From Atriophallophorus winterbourni (taxonomy: Eukaryota > Platyhelminthes > Trematoda > Plagiorchiida > Microphallidae), in NCBI GenBank assembly GCA_013407085.1, contig JACCGJ010002579.1, positions 1-64,000 of the forward strand: DNA of 64,000 nt, written 5' to 3'. Within the stretch, counting starts at the first letter, position 1, and each line of letters starts with the position of its first letter. The notes beneath the pieces were generated by a model that worked only from the letters and a program-made list of their open reading frames with translations, searched no databases and was not told the DNA's origin. Made by a program: the position numbers and the translations under genes. Of this stretch, positions 34,066-47,459 are shown piece after piece.

Positions 34066-37000
34066 CGATTCTCTTAAAGACAAGTCCAGACGACTGAACA
34101 TCCTTCATTTTTGTTTATGTTATTTTGATCAGTTTTTTTAAGGTTATTCCGGGTTTTAAAATCGTCTAGAAAGCAACATTCTTAACATTAACCTTAGGAT
34201 GGTGTACAAAACACGATAAGCAATTGGATTAAACAGTATATAAGTATTGGAGGAAAGTATAATTCAATAAATAAATTAATTTCACACCTCAATTTGAAAC
34301 ATTTTACCGACCCTTATTGGGTTACTTTTGGCACGAAAAAGGCCATTTTCTATATGCTCTCTGGATCTGACTACTGATAAAGTGTCCAACAAATACGGCG
34401 TATAATTAGTAATGTAAATCTTGCGTACTCATAAAGTAGGTTTATTTGAAAGCTGATTTATTCGTTAAAAATCGCCAATGAAAATACCTAAAATGCGATT
34501 TCCTCCGCACGTAAGCATAACTATTGAAAATGTACCTACAAAGATAATGTGAAACGGTTTAAAATGATCATACATATAAGGATGAGGTTATATGTTGATA
34601 AAATATGAAAACACAGACCTTAGGTTATTTTTGTTATCGAACTAGTTACTGTGCACTCCACACGAGCTCATCTAATCCTCAGATTGATTCATTGCTTCCG
34701 TGTGTTTGAGCATATCCTAAAAACAAAACTTTACAGATATCTTTGTGAAAAATATTGTTGTATATTTTCGATTGTTTCACCTAGACTATTTTAATGGAGT
34801 TAAACATTTTGTGAGCCTCGATGCTTGAGGCACACGCCTTCGAAGTAATTTCTCACGTGACTCGCTAATCGTATTATCTTTCAAATTCCCTTGAAATTTG
34901 ATAGCACGCCAGATAAACGGAGCGTGTTGAAAATGCCTGCAATTTAGAAATGTTTGCTATACACTGAGTTTGTTTTGCATTTCACCTGTGTACATGACCT
35001 AGGTCAAGCATGTGCTGTGCATGTAACTCCACGTGATATTTTGTGTATAAACACAATGTTTATCATCAAGCTTCATCATCTGTTTTGGTAACGCTTGCAA
35101 TGTATTCATGTTAGGGTGCGAGCAGTAAGATTTGTGTCACATTTGTTCGCATGTGATTATCATGCATGTGTTTGATGTTTTTTATTCAAGTAGCGCAGCT
35201 GTGTACCTACTTGGGTGCATAAGTGCTGTATGCTAATCTCGTGCTACGTAATGATGATTTCAACATGCTTAGCATAAAAATAACAAATCGAAAGTAAACT
35301 GTAAGTAGCAGGGTTGCAGGACAAGCAATCTTGAATGTAGATTATTTTTTAAAGTATACTTTCAATTAGGTTTACTTCTACTGCCCGAACCTATACATGA
35401 CATTGTTTACTATATACTAACCACTATGAGTTCCGTATAAACACATTTAACAGTCTGATAAATGGATTCTTTATTGGGTGGAATAGAACTTTTCAATTCA
35501 ATTCAAAAAAATTAGTCAATGGAGGCTCGAATTGCCAGATAAATCATTATTATTTTGTCGAAAAACTAACAGAGAGATTAATCAGAAATGTTTGCAAATT
35601 TGAAGATAGAAGGCAGTGTTAAAAATATCATGTAAACACACCTTACATCTAACGGCAACTAAGCGGTTGAAACGGTTTGAGAAATTCCTGCATTTAAGCG
35701 TTCCCATGCGACATACAAAGCCTCGATTGTGAAAAAAGAAATCACAGTTTGCATGACTTGGATAAGAGTCGTACAACACACTTGTTCAGTCACACCCAAA
35801 GCTGTGTAACGGGTTATATTAAAAAACATATACCTGTTTTCATTCTAATCACAAACACCCGGATTAATTTTGTAATCCCATACTGATCAGAAATATTATC
35901 ATAAGGTTCAATGTACCATTTAACAACGAAGTAATTGCAACAAATACTTGAAGTTTAAATGTACTACTTGAATAAAAAACACCGCACAGACCGGATGAAT
36001 GCGTGGATGTGATTTTACGAGTAGGATTAAAGGAATTCATTATGAGCATTTGCGCATTTTCACATAACAAAAACACCATGACCGCTTGGCTTCTGTTTGG
36101 TTTCAAAATTTGAGGTTGAGTCTTTCACATTTTAAGTGGCATAGATCAGTTAAGGAATCCTGAGCACAGCTTGAAATTTGAAGCACAATTTTTCTAAGGT
36201 CAATACAATCATCCAAAATGGATCGATATGCGAACACGCAACAACGAAATGCATAATAAAAAGGAACGCGTTGGAAGTTTGGTAGACCCGAGTATCAAAG
36301 CATTGCATTCAATCTCTCAACTGTTTTAGGACATGCATTGTTGTTGGCCTCCTTCGGTCGATGTCGACCATCATAAGCACATGATGGCCATGCAAATCCT
36401 GTCGCTAACTCATGAATGCGGAGGCATTATTATCATACACTACAAGACGTCACACGGAAGCGGTACTCGCTTGATCATGGAGGTCGCATATTGTTGAAGT
36501 GAATTTCGTTTAGCAGACGTATGCAGCTCGTGCTGTTCACCTGGTTGAAGATTTTGCTTCCAAATATTCCCTTAAAGTGAAGAGACAAGTGTAATGTTTT
36601 ACACTTCAACTGGCAGGCTAATGATCTAAAGATTTCATATCTCTTTTATTAATGTCATTTAATTTTAACTGCAAGTTCTCAAAAATGATGATGTGTAAGT
36701 TTGATAGGCAGGTGTGAAATTTTATTTGTTTGATAAGTATTGAATGCACTTGCTTTGAGTTTATAGGTTGATTGCTTATCAAGCTGACCCATAGCTTGTT
36801 GTGGATAGTGTCGCTTTGACAATATTTGATCATACTATTCACTCTACGTATTAGCGAAATATCAATGAAACAAACAATAGTTGCTAGTCAAAGCTCCGAG
36901 TTGCAATAATAGGCAGTCGTATATCATGGGTGTGTGCATCTGCAGAATGTTCCACGATTCTTTATGCAAGTTAAATATAAAAAGAGAGATTTTTCAGCTA

Positions 37001-37149
37001 GAATCAAAATGGTTTGTTGAGTTTTTGATCCGATAATCTTTTTTTAAATTGACCTAATTAATTACTGACACAACATATATGAATATACGTTTGTGTGTTG
37101 GAATTTGAGAAACATGACAGTATGATCCCACCAAAACAACGTTAATCTT
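34066..37149. other. No gene recognised
   Basis: AT-rich sequence. 34175-34275 (aggatggtgtacaaaacacgataag) resembles 41160-41260 and is probably LINE 3' non-coding sequence in minus orientation. A possible ribozyme-unit scrap lies at 36075-36110. Open frames at 35582-36106 and 36618-36842 (minus) have no recognisable product. Confidence 0.35.
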
Positions 37150-37545
37150 TATGTCGAAGATATTTTTATTCTGTACGTGTATGTTTTACTTGGAACTCCC
37201 TAACCCGTAACGTTGCACATTCACACAACTTGGATATATTTAAATCGATCTTGGGCAACTTGATGTCGACCAATCGAAACATTAAAACCATATATTCTGC
37301 ATCATAAAACTTTGAACCCATGCATCGAAGTAAACTATACATATTTACCCCCATCTAACCGGTTTAAAACAATTTCTGCCCTATGTATTTTTACGTGATT
37401 CCTGAACTGATCAGTAGGCAGACAAATCCCGGTTTTACTACCTATGTTATTTGTAATTCGCATAGTATTCTGTGGTTTTTGTAAAGCTATGTGCTTTTTA
37501 GAGCATCGAATTGAATTCAATTAAATTGAATTGAATTGATGTAAT
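37150..37545 (+). mobile_element. CR1-type LINE 3' fragment
   Basis: Plus-strand codons from about 37173 give VRVCFTWNSLTRNVAHSHNL and DIFKSILGNLM, the WNSLP…FK..L end of CR1-type ORF2. About 270 bp of 3' non-coding sequence follows, then a tail of aattgaatt/aaattgaattg units at 37508-37540. Everything upstream of the last 30 codons is missing, as in usual 5' truncation. Confidence 0.7.
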
Positions 37546-39100
37546 CTTGTTTCTGTTGTCGGTAACCAGGTTCAGGACAGTGTGCACTGTGGGGTTTGCA
37601 ATATTTGTTTGAATGAATACAACTATTTATTTTCGGTTGCCCACATTCGTTAACTATTGATGAAACGCCAACAGATTTAACCTTGATTGAAGGTCATTGA
37701 ATTCACCTTATTTGGATGTGATTTTAGTATCCATGACCTTCAATGCCATGGCTGGTATAAAAACATGTGGAGTCCCAAAACCATCACTATCTAATACATT
37801 TATTGTTTCACACTAAATCCCCGCACTTATACTACAAAGCTGTTTATGGCTATTTACGGTCATCACTTGGTGTCTATTTGAGAATTATTTCAGATAATCA
37901 ACACAAGGTATTTTTTCATTACCGGAAGACATCAACGCAACATTCGATTGGGTGAGGTGTACTTAGCCTAAATCAGTTAACACGTGTGTTGAAAGGATCG
38001 TTCGAATAAACTTTCGCTACTGTGCATACCTGAAAGAAAATTTTGCAAAGATAATCGACTTTTTATTTGGATATCGATTTAAATTTCGCAGCAAATGAAA
38101 ATTGAAAATCGTTTGTTTCTAGACACAATATGCAGAAATGCACAAATTGTAAGATTGCACATTTTACGTCAATTCTGATGGAGGCGTTAAAGCACACGCC
38201 AATGCAGGCTGAATGCATTCTTAAAATGTAGCTGCTGCGTCATCAATCTCCTGCTGTTTATGCCAAAAGTCGAACTGGTACATGAAGATATATTGCGCAT
38301 TTCGGTACTTATGACTAAATCAATGTAGGCATAACTTCCGTTGAGAATTTCGATGAAATCACCCATCGCTTTTATTGCTATTTGTTGGAAGACAATGAAA
38401 TACAGCTTTAAAACAGCCGTGTTTATACAGATGCCTCTCACGTCAGGCATCATGTATGAGCGGTCGCGCGCTGGATCCAGCTCGATTCAAGAAATAATTC
38501 AATTACACCTAAGCTAAAAGCTCACAACTAGTTAATTAGATATATATCGGAATTAGTACAGGTGAAAATGTCATTATGTTCAGTATGCTTCAATATTCTA
38601 CCCCAAACCATTGCAAGTATTGTTCGAAAATAAAATAGGCAACAGTTTAATATGAAGTCGATATTTTGTGATAACTGCATTTTACCATCAATTATCTGTA
38701 CCTGGATATACAATCGATTTTAGCACAATGGTTATAGCTGTATGTATGAATGTATGAATGTATCTTTGTATGTTTTTTTGTATTTATGTATGAGTATATA
38801 TCTCAACAGAATTCAGCTCCTGACACTAGTGCTTGATTCTTCGGGGTTGGCGGAACTATGGCTTCAGTCCTAAAAATGTGAAGGCATGTGACTATTGCTT
38901 CAAAGATCGGGGTATGTAGCACAAATGCAAATGAACAACGTATTTTAGAACCATGTACGCACTTCAGTTTTTAGTAACGCTTTCTTTTAAATAAAATATT
39001 GTTTTATAGATACATCCTCTTTCAAATCAGTGGAGTCAGTTTGATCACACTCTCGTTTTACGAACCTCAAATGTCTCCCCTATACAACTTCACGTGAAAG
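37546..39100. other. No gene recognised; degenerate GTAT tract
   Basis: No coding signature found. A degenerate run of gtat/gaat tetranucleotides lies at 38740-38800. The short open frames on both strands lack motifs. Confidence 0.35.
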
Positions 39101-39104
39101 TCTA

Positions 39105-40270
39105 GATGAGAAAATACGTTGTATTTACTGATTTGAGGAAAGCATTTGACTTCGTTTGCAGGGGCATTTCAAACTGTTCATTCCAAAAACCTTATAGTCG
39201 TCATATCTCTTCGCTCTGGCATCAAGGTAATGGATAACTTTAAGGGTTGCAGTTAAAATTCGCCGTGTCTTAAGACAAGGATGCCACTTTACTTCCGAGA
39301 GGCTCAAAACGTTTTTAGCTCAGCTGCTGAAACACGCTTGCTGAACTCTCAGCGCCTGTGATTTGCTGGCAAATTATTAAACTTGAATCGTTTGAGAGCA
39401 GAAACCAAAATACGAGATGTGTTAATCTGTGGCATGCTGTTTACTACGATGCATCTATTATTGATCACTCCATAGAGCAGCTCCAATCGTTAATGGAGCG
39501 CTTTTCGTCTACGTGCAAATAATTTGGGTTGACAGTCAGCATGAACAATAGCAAAGTTCTAAGTCAAGCTACTCTATTCCGTAATATAATTAATGCAGAA
39601 AAGTTGTGATCTTAAACCAATACATCAATTCACATATCGTGGTTCAACCATTACGGATAACCTCCGCTAGACAGCGAAATTGATTAATGGATCGGCAGAA
39701 AATTTACCATCGGTTCCTGTTTGAACTTTTGTGTATCAGGCAAAATCAAACTAACTGTAAATGCCTCAAATTTAAAATTTATCCATCGCAATCTGAATTT
39801 ATCGATGATTAAGGAAGTATCAAATGGTGAAGAGCTTTCTAACACTGGTCTTTTGTGCAAGGTTACGCGACAAACAAAGCTGGCTTGGCCATGTGTACAC
39901 AATAGAAATAGTCGTGTTCCAAACTCTAGTTAGATTTGAGATCAGGAATTCAATCTCTAAGCTGGTCAAAGTTGCACGACAATGACTTTCGCAAATGAGG
40001 TACCAATGGTTAAAAGCGCACGCTATGAGTAAGAGAGAAGTGAGAATTGACTGCTCATTCTGGAGGCCATCTTTGAGCTGGTACTTTGAAGACACAGATC
40101 TTGTTTGCGAACGTATATCACACCAGCAGCGTGCAAATGCTGAACTCGGTCTATTACTTTCTATCGCCATGTTTAAAACAGAAGATTCGAAACCTTTTGA
40201 GTCACACTATTTCGTCATTTGGAAAGCCTTGAAACATGAGATCGTCGTGAGTACGCGTTTTAATCCAAGG
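39105..40270 (+). pseudogene. Non-LTR retrotransposon RT C-terminal half, decayed
   Basis: Plus-strand pieces in several frames: YVVFTDLRKAFDFVCRG (39117 on), LRQGCHFTSE (39272), LNRLRAETKIRDVL, LQSLMERFSSTCK, FGLTVSMNNSKV, FTYRGSTITDN (39634), and SWLGHVYTIE (39875). The order matches the palm-to-thumb end of LINE RTs (FTD/AFD, GVRQGC, RL.AKTK…ADD, FGL.IS..KT, F.YLGS.I, GH..R). The catalytic ADD box is not readable. Many stops are present. It is distinct from the CR1 and RTE copies nearby. A 92-codon frame at 39995-40273 may be its degraded C-terminus. Confidence 0.65.
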
Positions 40271-41139
40271 TAAAAATCAAGTAAAGAAAGTCACAAAAAT
40301 TCAAATCGATCGTCATTGATGAGAATATTTTTTAAATATCATGACTGAGATCAGAAATAATTCCGGTCATGGAGCATTTCTGCAGTTTTCAGGGTGAGAT
40401 TCTACTATCTTTACGGCTATGCTCAGTTTTGCTTCGTTATCACCTTCATATTTTCTGTTAATTTGTCTTGCTTTGCGTCAATCAATTGTGAATTCGAAGT
40501 GTATTACGCGTTTAATCAATTTGCACGTGTGATTTCAATGTGACCACTAACCTGTCACTAATGTTGGAAAAAAAATATTTAACATAATATTACTGGAGTA
40601 AATGTTTCAAAATTATTTAACATTAATCATTAATGTGCTATTCCTTCAAGTTCAATTATGTTGAATAAAATCAAGTATATATTTTAGCTACCTAGCGATC
40701 GAAATTGTCGACAAACATCATCACTATGCGCTTCGAATCCACTATTCTCAAATTCAACTTTATCTTACTCATCATAATAAATAATATCAAACAGTGACCT
40801 CAAAATCAATTTGATCACACGTGTTTCCTCTGCAATATTTCGTCTCTAGCCATCCTTTTTATCCTCCCTTTGTGCTGATAAGCGGCGAAGCATTCCAATA
40901 TAGCTACCAGGTCTGAGTTTATCTGAGGTTTGTTTTAGGAGCATATGCCAATACATCAATGAACGAAAATATGAAGTTATGGATGATATTAGTTGCTACA
41001 ATAAGGAAGAAGTATTGCAACAACATAATAAACAATGCTTTTGCAAAATCGAAGTTTCAAGAATGCTGTCGTCTCAATGCTATTCTGGTATCAAAAATGC
41101 ATATTCTGTAGCGCATACCATCAAAACCAATAGAGACTA
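40271..41139. other. No gene recognised
   Basis: AT-rich DNA without motif, repeat or exon that I can support. Confidence 0.35.
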
Positions 41140-42000
41140 GAAATCACCAAGGTTTCCTGACAATCATTAACCACAGGATGACAAATGGTGTATAAAACAA
41201 GATAAAAAATTAGATGAAGCAGTATATAAGTGTTCGGGAAACGAATAAATCCGCTAAAAATACGTATAATTTCGTTTTAAATGCATGCAAGCTAGTGGAG
41301 TGAGCAACGGTAGGAGGTAAACTGTTCCAAGTTAAACAGACACGAACAGAATAAAAATACCTTTATATTTCAAGCGGGAATAGGTTACCACCAGCACATA
41401 TTCATGGGTCCGATAATTCCTCCTATTCCATCGCGTGAATAAATCCTTTAAGGGATGGTTTGTGGCATCGAGCATTTTGTTAAGTAGGACAAATTCTCCT
41501 CGGATTCGTCTATAGGGAAAGTCGAACAGAATCAGGTGGTCTATCGTTTCATTTCATGCCTTGTTCCGGATGCTGATAAATAGTTTATTGAGCGGTGATA
41601 GATTCGCTGCACAAGTTCAACGTCCTTCTTGAGCCATGGGGACCATGACTGCACACCGTATTTCATGACAGGTCTCAAGTGTGCATTTATTATACTTGGA
41701 ATATCTTGTACCAATTTTTTTCCGAATACCCATTTGAGTAGATCGAAAACACGTGTTGCTTTGTAAAGGCAGTGTTAGTTTGAAGTGAGCTTTTTAAACT
41801 GGAGCACTCAACTCGTTTTCTTCACTGCAATTTTCAAGGACATGTGAATCTATGTGGTATATGAACTCTACTCGATTACCCCACATTCACGAGCCTGCAT
41901 TTGTTGAAAATAAACGTCAGTTTGGTAGATTTCTAGACAGTTTTTTCAAACCAGGTTGGAATATAATTTGCATTTTTAAATTTGCGTAAGAAATCCATTA
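41140..42000 (-). mobile_element. CR1-type LINE fragment
   Basis: On the minus strand, WSPWLKKDVELVQRIY (about 41645-41600) is followed by FDFPYRRIRGEFVLLNKML, a region equivalent to the RGH..KL box, and after a shift NSLPPTVAHSTSL. This is the CR1-type ORF2 end (W.P.L..DI..LE.VQRR, RRLRGDLI, WNSLP). Sequence at 41790-41980 resembles 58490-58640, another minus-strand LINE copy, so the upstream part of the same family is also present. Confidence 0.7.
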
Positions 42001-42369
42001 AGTAAAATATGTTCGACTATTGAAATCTGAGGAATAAGTAGTTTTCTGATGTTTCATATTTTCAGTATACATAGATACATGTATTCTTAACAAAAGTGTC
42101 AATCATCCAGGTAATTAACATAGGTTTCATGAGTGGAGTTCGATATTGGCATATTAAAGTTTCCTCTGGGTTAATTTTATTTAAAATTTAGTTCAAGAAG
42201 TTTTATTACTTGATCGGGAAAAAACATGCAGTTAAATTGTTGCCTTTTAACTTACAGAATCATATTTTGACCTTGACATACTGCTTCCATCTCAGCATTT
42301 AGAACATCTTGATAGAAAAAACGATATGGAACTAGATACACATTTATTCACGATCTTGGCCATATATCG

Positions 42370-42785
42370 TATCTCCATGTGTTTGGGCAGACGTGATTTA
42401 ACAGGTTGGCCGTGCCAAACTGGTCCAACAGTGGCATACAAACACAACTTGTTTACCATTCTTCCACTGTTTCAAGCGCATGAGGATCATGATGCTACTG
42501 TCCCTACCCGATTAGCGCAAACAGCACTAAACCGGTCGTAGAATGTTTTTTTCTGGAAATGCATGTAAATGAGCTTTTTGTTCATACTCATGGGTTCAAA
42601 CCCAGTCTACATGAGTGTGGGCTCATGTGATTGAACAAGTCGGTCATACCAGCCTTATCAGACAGTGGCAGACAAGCGCTCCTTGTTTACCATTCTTCCA
42701 GTGTTTCAAGCACATACGGACCCTGATCATACCGTCCCTACCTGATCAGTGCAAAGAGCACGAATCAGGTAGGGAGTTGTTTGTG
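42370..42785 (+). repeat. Head-to-tail pair of family B ribozyme units
   Basis: Two hammerhead positions lie 234 bp apart (42508 and 42742). Each is preceded by the same unit: cagtggca.acaa, cttgtttaccattcttcca, tgtttcaagc.cat, and ctgtccctacc. GGTTCAAACCC, a good match to the pol III B-box consensus, lies at 42593-42603. Both ribozymes are mutated: the first has CCGAUUA and UAAA, the second CUGAUCA and GAAU. Confidence 0.78.
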
Positions 42786-43870
42786 TGATGGAAAGCGGAT
42801 GTTTTTTAATGACCATTCATTTCACACCAGATATTTGGAATCGGATACTTTGGCTAGTTTCCTTACCATACTTCAATATTTGCCATAATATTTACAGTAA
42901 ATCTCCTTTAAGTACAATAAAATAGATAGAAATTTGATATCTCTACTGATGCCTCCGCTGTGGTAACGATTATTACCGAGCAAATGTCACATTTTAGTGA
43001 AAAATGAATCAATCATATTGAAGTTGAAGTTGTCGAACACCATCTAGCAGCAACTCGAAACATTTCTCTAATTGAAAGAAAAACACTTAAAACAACCACA
43101 AAACCATATATCATTAGTTTCATAATTCGAGTCTATAATAAAATTGATGTTCATTGACTGGCTTCATTTACGATACTCACAAAATGGGGTATTAAATTAT
43201 CAGTAATTTATAAGGCCAAAAAGCAAGTGGAAATTTAATGAATGTTGCAAAAACTTGTATCATTTTTAATTAAAAGAAAACAAACACAACTCCCAGGTTT
43301 AATCGACACCGAAACAATTTCTTTTAGAATTACTAATGTGGAGACTCGTAAACCTGGATGTTGTTTTCGAATTGCGATCACATTCTTCTCAACAGCTTTT
43401 TAATTATCAAAAAAATTTGATGATCATTTTAAAATATTGCCTGGGAATAAAACTTTAAAATGATTAGCAAAATGCTTGTTTTTATACGATTCCAGGGATC
43501 AATTTCGAGCAAAATGCCACTAAATATGTGAATCTAAATTGGCTTATATTCTACACGCAATGTTTTCGCCAGTGCTCGAAAGTATTCTGATACTAACTTC
43601 GACTTGAGTATTTTGTTTTAGATGAATACGAATGATCGACATTAATTGGTCTTCCATATTTGTTACGAGAGACTAAAATAGTGATGTGTAATTTCGGGTT
43701 TGTTGGCAACACTACTTTAGACATCCAAACGCGCCTTGAGTTCCTGACCAGTAATAACTATGTGATTCTGTGTCTGAACGCCGTGGTTTGTTGTACGAAA
43801 CCTATACAAGTATCACTTTATCTACCACATATCCACGGTTTCAAGACTCACTAAAACTTATATTATTGTC
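42786..43870. other. No gene recognised
   Basis: AT-rich DNA. A 64-codon plus frame at 43660-43854 has no motif and runs up to a ribozyme relic. Confidence 0.35.
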
Positions 43871-43872
43871 TA

Positions 43873-43945
43873 AACCTGGTGACAGCAAACAGCCAGAAAC
43901 CGATATTGGTGTGTAAGATCGGGGTGTGTGAGCACCACATTACTT
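43873..43945 (+). repeat. Family B hammerhead relic, variant subtype
   Basis: CUGGUGA (core A6 changed to G), an AAACA loop between CAGC and GCCA, GAAAC, then cgatattggtgtgtaagatcg. The last block and gtgtgagcaccac match the minus-strand remnant at 7720-7800, which defines a subtype distinct from the GUGC/GCAC units. Confidence 0.5.
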
Positions 43946-44259
43946 TGGTGATGATTCCATTTTTCAGCCTGACTTCAATTTGCCATCCGATTCAACTTCT
44001 CGATCGTTATCAAGTTTTCTAGGAATTCGTTATTCTGAAAAAATGGAACATTATCTTTTTGCCTCCTCTTTTTAATAGGGTTCTGATGCAGCTTCTTTTG
44101 CATGACCGGTAGCTTATCTAAGATTGTCTATTCTTGAAATGTGTGTGTAATTAATTTACTTATAACCGTTTATCGAAATGGCTACAATTTAAGAGTTCGC
44201 GAAAACTTCTATTATTCCAGACAATTAATAAACCAGCTTACACTTTAAAGTTATCACGT

Positions 44260-44432
44260 CAGCCACGTTAATACTTGGCCTCAGCAGCAAATTCTTTCAC
44301 AAGTAGTTTAGGTACATCAGCCACGTTAATACTTGGCCTCAGCAGCAAATTCTTTCACAAGTAGTTTAGGTACATCAGCCAAGTCAATTCTTGGCCTTAG
44401 CAGCAAATTCTTTCAAACGTTGTTTGGGTACA
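44260..44432. repeat. 58-bp minisatellite, three units
   Basis: Starts of the unit (cagccacgttaat) at 44260, 44318 and 44376 give an exact period of 58. Units 1 and 2 are nearly identical; unit 3 differs at several places (cagccaagtcaattcttgg). The period is not a multiple of three, so it is unlikely to be coding. Confidence 0.9.
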
Positions 44433-45135
44433 ACCGCAAGAGGTCAAATGAAACCTCCGAAATAACACGAAACTAGAAAAAGGTTGCTTTTTCAAGGGAA
44501 TTGAATACATCACTAAAATCGCTTGCAAGGATGTTTCACCCGGTTCGTCTGAGATCTTATTATTGACTATCTTAATGTTGCTCGATACGCACAATTTAGT
44601 TCACCCTAATGGCTCTTTAAAGTACACATATCATTCACCGAAAAAGAAATTGAGGATATCTTTCTGAAAAATAAATGTTGAACCATAAGTAAATCAGGCT
44701 AAAATATATGATTTCCTGTGTACCAAACACTATAGTGACTGTAAAGTTAATTGCTATTTCAACCATGAATCTTGAATGTTGAATCATGACTACAATACAA
44801 ACGAGCAACTTTGTTACTTAGTGTTAAGTGTGTTATTGCTTATTAAATTTTAGCTTGATGTAACCATCGATAATCCAGAAGAAACTTAGATTATTTGGCT
44901 ACGCCTAGCTTGTTGATCCATATATAATTCAAGAAAACCCATTCTACTGGCATTTTTGCAACGGTGATATATTGCATGATCACACATAAAGCACACACGA
45001 TATAATAATGAAATTTTATAATGATTTAACTGATGATTGCATGTAAAAATCGCTCTTAATTAGAGTTTGCTAATGATTTCATGCAACATTTGGTAACACA
45101 CATTTCATCTGTTGAATTATCCACCACACATACAG

Positions 45136-45319
45136 CTTTGAAGCGTTTCAAGGCCAGTCAACGCCAATGGTACACTTTCGACGAAATGGCTATGTTGGTC
45201 CGGGTGTTTCGAAATGAAGAAGAGGCGAATCTACCGAACAAGGAACCGCTACGCGTGATTAACATAACCAATGCTTACTTTTATGTCGATATGCCGGAAT
45301 TGAACCAGTTCATCATTGC
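45136..45319 (+). CDS. TBC1D2-like exon: PH domain, first visible part
   Basis: Acceptor cacatacag at 45127-45135 and donor gtaagt at 45320. It reads LKRFKASQRQWYTFDEMAML, then VFRNEEEANLPNKEPLRVIN and ITNAYFYVDMPELNQFII. The W-Y-T-F-D-E stretch is the second PH strand and turn, and I-N-I-T-N-A-Y-F the later strands, as in the PH domain of TBC1D2 proteins. The open frame continues upstream to 45081 with an ATG, but that stretch has no PH character. The acceptor choice is therefore preferred, with an earlier exon supplying the domain start. Confidence 0.68.
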
Positions 45320-47459
45320 GTAAGTCCCACGAGGTTGATCCAGCCAAACGAAGATCTTGGCTGTGAAAAACATGTTGCCATCTTTTGTTACATACATTCT
45401 CATATTTTATACGTCTGATGCAGAAAACTGCATTTAACGAACGTAATTGCGAAGCAGTTGTATCTTGGATACTTTAGGCAAAATTTAGTGCTGTGTTAGA
45501 CTGTTATCTTGAAAATTATTCAACACGCATGAGTTATACATGTCTGATGAACGCGTTTACATTCGAAATAGTATAAAATGTATGTTCCAAAGTATTTGCA
45601 GTTGGAGAATATGAACGTTTTATCATGATTACCACTTGAATTTTCATGGTTAGTCATTAGCTAAAGCACGAACCACGGCCTTAGGTTTATTGGGTCAGGA
45701 GGTTTAGTTAAATTAAAATTGAGTGTGTTTAAAATATGGCCGCTCAGAAAGACATAAAAGCAATGATAATGTGAGGTTGACTGCCGAAGGATATCTACCG
45801 AGATACTTGTCTCAAGAGTGTATGTAGAAGCGCACTATACCTGTGAAATAACTAAATGTTTATTGAATTTTTTATCCGACCTGGGATAACATGAGCAATT
45901 TTGCTTTTAGAAAACTGCAAACTCAATATGTATTAATACTTTTATAATTATAGCATTGAAACTCAGTTTTTCAATTAAGAATTGAGTTTCATGTCAATCG
46001 TGGTTGCATGGATCACCAAGATTCTCTTATCAGACTCGGGAAAGTTTCATATCTTGATAACAAAAATATGCTTGTTAGTTCACAATAACACCGAAATATG
46101 TATAGAAATATCTCAAGTATGTAAGTCACGAAATACTGTTTTCAGTCGAAACGATAAATTTCACTGGTTTTTATTCATAGTTTCTAACATGTTTGCTGCC
46201 AATTAAATCAAGTTGTTAATTGTTTTGATCACTGCATTTCGAATGAGTAGGCTGTTTAGTGTTTATTGTGACGCCGAAAGACGAAGGTAAAAAATATGGA
46301 TCACATCTGATAGCTATTGATATGAAAAGTACGGGTTAATGTTTACTTACGTACGCAAGATTTCATCCTGCCAATAGGGATTGGGAGATAAATATTGTGA
46401 TTAAGTGGCATTTATTTACTCACTACTTGAAGTTGTCTGTTAACATTGTCTCGTATTCGTACGGTAATCGGTTCACACGTCGGAGCCAAAATAATATGGT
46501 CCGATCGATGTCCTCACATGCATCCATATTGCCCATTTCTTCGAAAGACTGTTCGGTAAAGATTTCATCCTTCTTCGCATCCTTCCTTCGCAAAAAAACA
46601 TATAGGCTCGGATAACAACTCTGAACAAAAGTGAAGCTTTATTATCGAAGTTACTCGCATGTACATGACTAAACGCGTGTGAAAAATGGTAGTTGATTAT
46701 GATTTTCGAAGTGCCTGGTGATATTTTGCGGACTATTTCCGCAACTCATCTGAAGATATTACTGATTTTAATTACCTATGCAATGATGCGTGCCCGTCAA
46801 GTTAAGCGGTTTGTTACGTGTAAAGAAATTGAACAGATTTCTGTCTATACACTCCCAATGGTAATTCATTACCTGAAATTAAAATGCAAAATTTGGACTG
46901 ACAAGGAGCATGGGTGAGAATACATTTTTGAGACCGTTTTAGGTACCGTCATCAGTGATGAAGATTGATTACTTGAAAGGTTAGATCCCTACAAGTAACC
47001 GGATGACGTCCTGTTTCACTCAATGAACAATGACCTCAACATTCGAACCTGCACAAATATAACACCCGCAAGTCACACGGAAAATTCGTTGGCCTTCAAC
47101 CATGGAAATAATATTCCAACTATCATACGTGAGACATACAATGTATCAAGGGGTTTCAACTTACCGCATTTGGTTGCTCCGTGTGAATGACATTACGTTT
47201 CAAATGGATAAAAGATATAACACATTTCATTGAAACCCGGATATTATTAGCAAGCGAAACAAGCTTGTTTCTAAAAAAGTAATAACGTCCAACTAAGTTT
47301 CACAAGTACCTTCGCTTCATTCAGGAATCTTACACGTTGTCACGAAATTTGATTCCTAATTTTCTCGTCACGTTTGCTTTATCATTATAATTAGAATGCA
47401 CATTAAAATCGTTTAATTTTTATTTATTATTCATTCATTACGATATTTTTGCATCATAG

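Noticed and set aside
36075..36110. Possible family B hammerhead scrap (accgcttggcttctgtttgg)
   Set aside because: Neither core strand can be recognised and flanking unit blocks are absent; similarity is limited to the loop region.
44260..44432. CRISPR-like array
   Set aside because: The whole 58-bp unit is repeated, with no unique spacers, and the window is eukaryotic.
46693..46917. 74-codon plus-strand frame ending at a GT-rich donor-like site, inside the PH-domain intron
   Set aside because: The PH exons on either side already join in phase and in domain content (…QFIIA-SEGKEH…), so no exon is needed. The translation has no recognisable motif.
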